Below the pieces are notes generated by a model. The model had not been told where the DNA came from, did not search any database, and was given only the letters and a program-made list of their open reading frames with translations. Positions 61,373-64,000 of a stretch of DNA of 64,000 nucleotides are shown here, piece by piece (the stretch's first letter is position 1; each line of letters opens with the position of its first letter). The stretch covers positions 2,127,740-2,191,739 of the forward strand of contig NZ_LT839648.1 of the NCBI RefSeq assembly GCF_900176885.1, written 5' to 3'. The stretch comes from Oceanobacillus senegalensis. GTDB taxonomy: Bacteria > Bacillota > Bacilli > Bacillales > Amphibacillaceae. A program made the translations under genes and the position numbers.

Positions 61373-62065
61373 AGCTCTCTCCTCCAGCATTTAAAATTTT
61401 AACAATTTAGGTTTTACTATAAGAAGTCACTGTAGCTATAAAGTGAATCTCAATCAGTGGCGGTTTTCTTTCTTCCCCACTGAAACAAAGGAACAAAGGC
61501 TAAAGTCACAACATCCGTTGCAACGCCTCCTGAGACCTACGTCCTGTAGACCCGAACGGATCGGCTTTTAGGGTCAGGGCAGTTTTTACCACAAGGATAT
61601 GACACAAGGCCCAATTCATCTGATTATATCAACATTTACATTCCCGTATTTTTCTTCCCCTTGTTTCACAAAACGGTCGTTCCATAAAAGCTTGGTACAT
61701 GAAACCCAATCTATATAATTTATGATAGAATCTGAACCATCATGTTAATATTTGGTAAGATGGATACCAATTTAGAAAGTCTTTTATTCTTTAGAAAATG
61801 GTTGAAAAAGGCATGGCGCAGTTTTCAGAAAAAACTATCTATGTATCAAGATGTTAGAATCTTATTATTTGATCATCAAAGAATCAATCAATAAAAACAT
61901 CCATTTAAAAATTCCTGCATGCGAAAGGTTTTAATTATTTCTGATGAAGCAATAAATGATATAAAAGAGGGAAAGCCTTTATAATTCATTTTTCAGAAAA
62001 ATTAAACGAAGTCAAGGAACAAAAACCAATAAATTTCTACGTTCGTGTACATCACCTTCTTCTAA
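61373..62065. other. Non-coding stretch with repeat fragment
   Basis: It contains a partial copy of the dispersed repeat (61438-61482) and a second GC-rich stretch (61516-61580) with CTACGTCCTGTAGACC-type self-complementarity that looks unlike the surrounding DNA. A 50-codon open frame at 61742-61894 lacks a ribosome-binding site. I see no gene. Confidence 0.45.
61438..61482. repeat. Dispersed intergenic repeat, partial copy 3
   Basis: ATAAAGTGAATCTCAATCAG, TTTTCTTTC and CCCCACTGA match the first third of the repeat copies at 7228 and 31556, then similarity ends. Confidence 0.55.
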
Positions 62066-63472
62066 CTAGTTCGTTAGCCTATCAATTAACTGTTTCAAAC
62101 GTTCCCCTGACTTCTTCATATCCGGATAAGCATATTGAAGGAATTTTTCCCGTTCTTTTTTGAAATACCTCACCCAATTAGAATCGTTGAAGTAGTTAAT
62201 AATTAAATTACCTAAATTTTGAGGGTTTAATTGAACTAATTCCCCTAAGTTATTATAATACCCTGAATAATTCGGTATATTTCTATGCAATATGAATACC
62301 GCTCTGTTTGCAATCATGGCTTCTAACCCTACTGTCGATGGATAAGTAACAACGCAATCAACTTGAGGAAGAATATCATACAAATTGAACGACTGTGTTG
62401 AATGAACAAATGAAAATTCTCGAGTTAACTGGTGAGGAGTTTTAACAGGGTAGTCCTTAATCAATATATTTAAATCAACCTGTTTGGTGACGGTTTTGAT
62501 TAACATTCGCCATTTATCAATGTTTTTATTTCCTCTAACAGCAATCAATAATGTTTTTTTCGATTTATCAAGCCCTAATTGTTTAAAAAATGTATTCTTT
62601 GATATGGTAGGTGGCTGAAATGCTTGGTCAAATCTCGGATGCCCAATAATTTCACAAGAACCATTTAATGCCCCCCTCTGCTTATACCAATCTACCTCAA
62701 ACTGACCATAAACCGCATCCACCGTTGCGATTTTAGGTATAAAGCCGAACTCATTTCCAATGATTCCGTGCTGCACACAAATAGAAGGGATACCTTTTTC
62801 TGCAGCTACTAAAACTAATATCCGGTTGATATAACTGTGGGTAGTCGATACAATAACACATGACGTAGAAACCTCATCTAATAAAAGATGAGACTGTTCA
62901 ATACCATTTACCAATTGTTTAATTTTTTTTAACAATAAAGATTGGAATGTTTTGTCCTTGTACAGATGATGGCCTCTGTATATATAAAACAAAGATTTTG
63001 CTTGTTTTTGCAATTGAAAGATTGCTTTTTTTGTATCCATTTTATAATCATTTAAATATTTGACTGGAATATTGTACATGGTTGATGGACTACTAGATTT
63101 TCGTTTGACACCCGAGCTGATAATCATGGATCGTTTATTAAAATAATCATAAAAAGTACGTGGGGGTAATCGAAGTACTCCATCGAGATGTATCATTACT
63201 TTTCCGTGTTTTTTTTTGACTATTTGCTTCTTTTGATGGGACTGAACATATTTATTAAAAATGCCTTGAATTGTTTTTTGATTATTTACTGTACTTTTTA
63301 ATCGTTCCATAAATTTTTCATGATATAACGCATTCCAAACCTCAGTATGGTGTCTAATTAAGCTAGGAAAATGAACAATATAGGATAGGGAAAAACCTTT
63401 ATATTTTAACTTTTCAAAATCGCGAATAAAGTCAAGGTATAAAGACCAATAGTTCCTTACATACGTATTCAT
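62066..63472 (-). CDS. Putative GT-B-fold surface-sugar glycosyltransferase, paralog 2
   Basis: This 468-residue protein is a clear paralog of the one at 56744: it shares NTYVRNYWSLYLDF near the start, VMIHLDGVLRLPP, IPSICVQHGIIGN, IIGHPRFDQAF, LLIAVRGNKNIDKWRMLIK and TYPSTVGLEAMIANRAVFIL. It lacks the basic insertion of paralog 1. The ATG at 63472 follows GAGGAGG, and the ATG five codons upstream precedes that site. It begins 23 bases after paralog 3 and is probably cotranscribed with it. Confidence 0.78.
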   Translation of the reverse strand: MNTYVRNYWSLYLDFIRDFEKLKYKGFSLSYIVHFPSLIRHHTEVWNALYHEKFMERLKSTVNNQKTIQGIFNKYVQSHQKKQIVKKKHGKVMIHLDGVLRLPPRTFYDYFNKRSMIISSGVKRKSSSPSTMYNIPVKYLNDYKMDTKKAIFQLQKQAKSLFYIYRGHHLYKDKTFQSLLLKKIKQLVNGIEQSHLLLDEVSTSCVIVSTTHSYINRILVLVAAEKGIPSICVQHGIIGNEFGFIPKIATVDAVYGQFEVDWYKQRGALNGSCEIIGHPRFDQAFQPPTISKNTFFKQLGLDKSKKTLLIAVRGNKNIDKWRMLIKTVTKQVDLNILIKDYPVKTPHQLTREFSFVHSTQSFNLYDILPQVDCVVTYPSTVGLEAMIANRAVFILHRNIPNYSGYYNNLGELVQLNPQNLGNLIINYFNDSNWVRYFKKEREKFLQYAYPDMKKSGERLKQLIDRLTN

Positions 63473-63495
63473 CCATGTCCTCCTCATCCATATTT

Positions 63496-64000
63496 TTATC
63501 CCGTCAACCTATTAATCAAGTTCTTTAATCGTTTCTCTGAATTGCTTAAACCAGGATAAGCGTAGTTCAGAAACTTCTTCCGTTTATTCTCTGTATACAC
63601 TCTAAATTGGCGATTTTTAAAATACTTTATCATTTGTGTAGCTAACACTCGTGGGTCTGTTTGAACCAAATCTCCTAACCTATTATAATAACCTGTATGG
63701 CCTGGAAAACTTTTGTTCAAAATAAACACAGGTTTACCGGCAATCATTGCTTCTAAACCTACTGTCGATGAATAAGCTATGACAGCATCAACGTTTGGGA
63801 ATATGTCATATATATGATAGTCTTGTGTTGAGTGAACAAATGGAAACTTTTTGGTTAGTACATGCGGTGTCTTACTTGGATAGTTTTTAATTAAGATATT
63901 AAGATTTATTTTTCTTGAAACTCTTTGAATAAATGTCTGCCATTTATCTATATCATCATTATTCCTGACTGCAATCATGATTGTTTTCCTATTTGAGGAT
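63496..64000 (-). CDS. Putative glycosyltransferase, paralog 3 (cut by window edge)
   Basis: Only the C-terminal part (about 168 residues) is inside the window; the frame stays open to the right edge. SSNRKTIMIAVRNNDDIDKW, DIFPNVDAVIAYSSTVGLEA and FVLTKK-FPFVHSTQ-like segments align with paralog 2 over its last third. The internal ATG at 63978 is not the real start, because the reading frame upstream of it also matches the paralogs. It is the upstream partner of paralog 2. Confidence 0.78.
   Translation of the reverse strand, partial: SSNRKTIMIAVRNNDDIDKWQTFIQRVSRKINLNILIKNYPSKTPHVLTKKFPFVHSTQDYHIYDIFPNVDAVIAYSSTVGLEAMIAGKPVFILNKSFPGHTGYYNRLGDLVQTDPRVLATQMIKYFKNRQFRVYTENKRKKFLNYAYPGLSNSEKRLKNLINRLTG

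Noticed and set aside
61742-61894. 50-codon open frame
   Set aside because: There is no ribosome-binding site, no recognisable family and no conserved context.
1-64000. CRISPR array, prophage or integrative element
   Set aside because: No regular spaced repeats, integrase, phage structural gene or relaxase was found; the tRNA-Val gene is flanked by an insertion sequence, not an attachment site.

Overview
The window is AT-rich, low-GC Firmicute DNA from a spore-forming member of the Bacillaceae. The main evidence is a long block that follows Bacillus subtilis gene order (yjbC-spx-mecA-coiA-pepF-yizD-roxS-spxH-yjbI-yjbK-relQ-nadF-yjbO-prpE, then the cotO/cotZ coat genes and yjcF-yjcG-yjcH). 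Sigma-K type promoters stand in front of coat and YjcZ-like genes. The TRAP transporter, the CPA1 antiporter and the paired nonulosonic-acid pathways suggest a salt-tolerant genus such as Oceanobacillus, Virgibacillus or Ornithinibacillus; the genus is an inference.

Layout. 1-1.4 kb: an ISL3-family insertion sequence beside the terminator of a tRNA-Val gene. 1.6-4.7 kb: a dctPQM TRAP uptake operon. 4.7-8.5 kb: small stress and spore genes (DinB, TerC, a truncated globin under an apparent Fnr promoter, Gly/Tyr-rich and YjcZ-like spore proteins, a C39-like peptidase). 8.6-13.5 kb: an aromatic meta-cleavage operon (catechol 2,3-dioxygenase, tautomerase, decarboxylase, semialdehyde dehydrogenase) with a divergent IclR regulator and repeated palindromes. 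13.8-20.7 kb: GMP reductase, a BmrCD-type heterodimeric ABC exporter, and yjcH-yjcG-yjcF. 20.7-24.9 kb: YetF-like protein, coat proteins CotZ and CotO, and the magnesium channel MgtE. 25-38 kb: the Spx neighbourhood, carrying Spx itself, its adaptor SpxH, the ClpC adaptor MecA, CoiA, PepF, NAD kinase, the small alarmone synthetase, CYTH and globin proteins. 38-43.7 kb: a GH-like membrane protein, a CPA1 antiporter, a metallo-beta-lactamase-fold hydrolase and an M20 amidohydrolase. 43.8-56 kb: two divergent operons, one for CMP-pseudaminic acid (minus strand) and one for CMP-legionaminic acid (plus strand). 56.7-64 kb: three paralogous putative glycosyltransferases, an acyl-CoA synthetase and a left-handed beta-helix acyltransferase.

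The most striking signal is non-coding. Between spxH and pepF lie three copies (about 120 nt each, minus strand) of a small RNA that I recognise as RoxS/RsaE. All three keep a sigma-A promoter with exactly 17-bp spacing, a shared upstream ResD/SrrA-like motif, the two C-rich motifs and an intrinsic terminator. B. subtilis has one copy at this locus. Together with two globin genes, an Fnr-type promoter, Spx, SpxH and MecA, this makes the window rich in redox and nitric-oxide response functions.

The Pse and Leg operons would supply two different CMP-nonulosonates from one locus. Each has a gap: no canonical PseB dehydratase and no LegH acetyltransferase. The nearby glycosyltransferase paralogs and the acyltransferase are reasonable candidates for the transfer and acetylation steps, but this is inferred from position.
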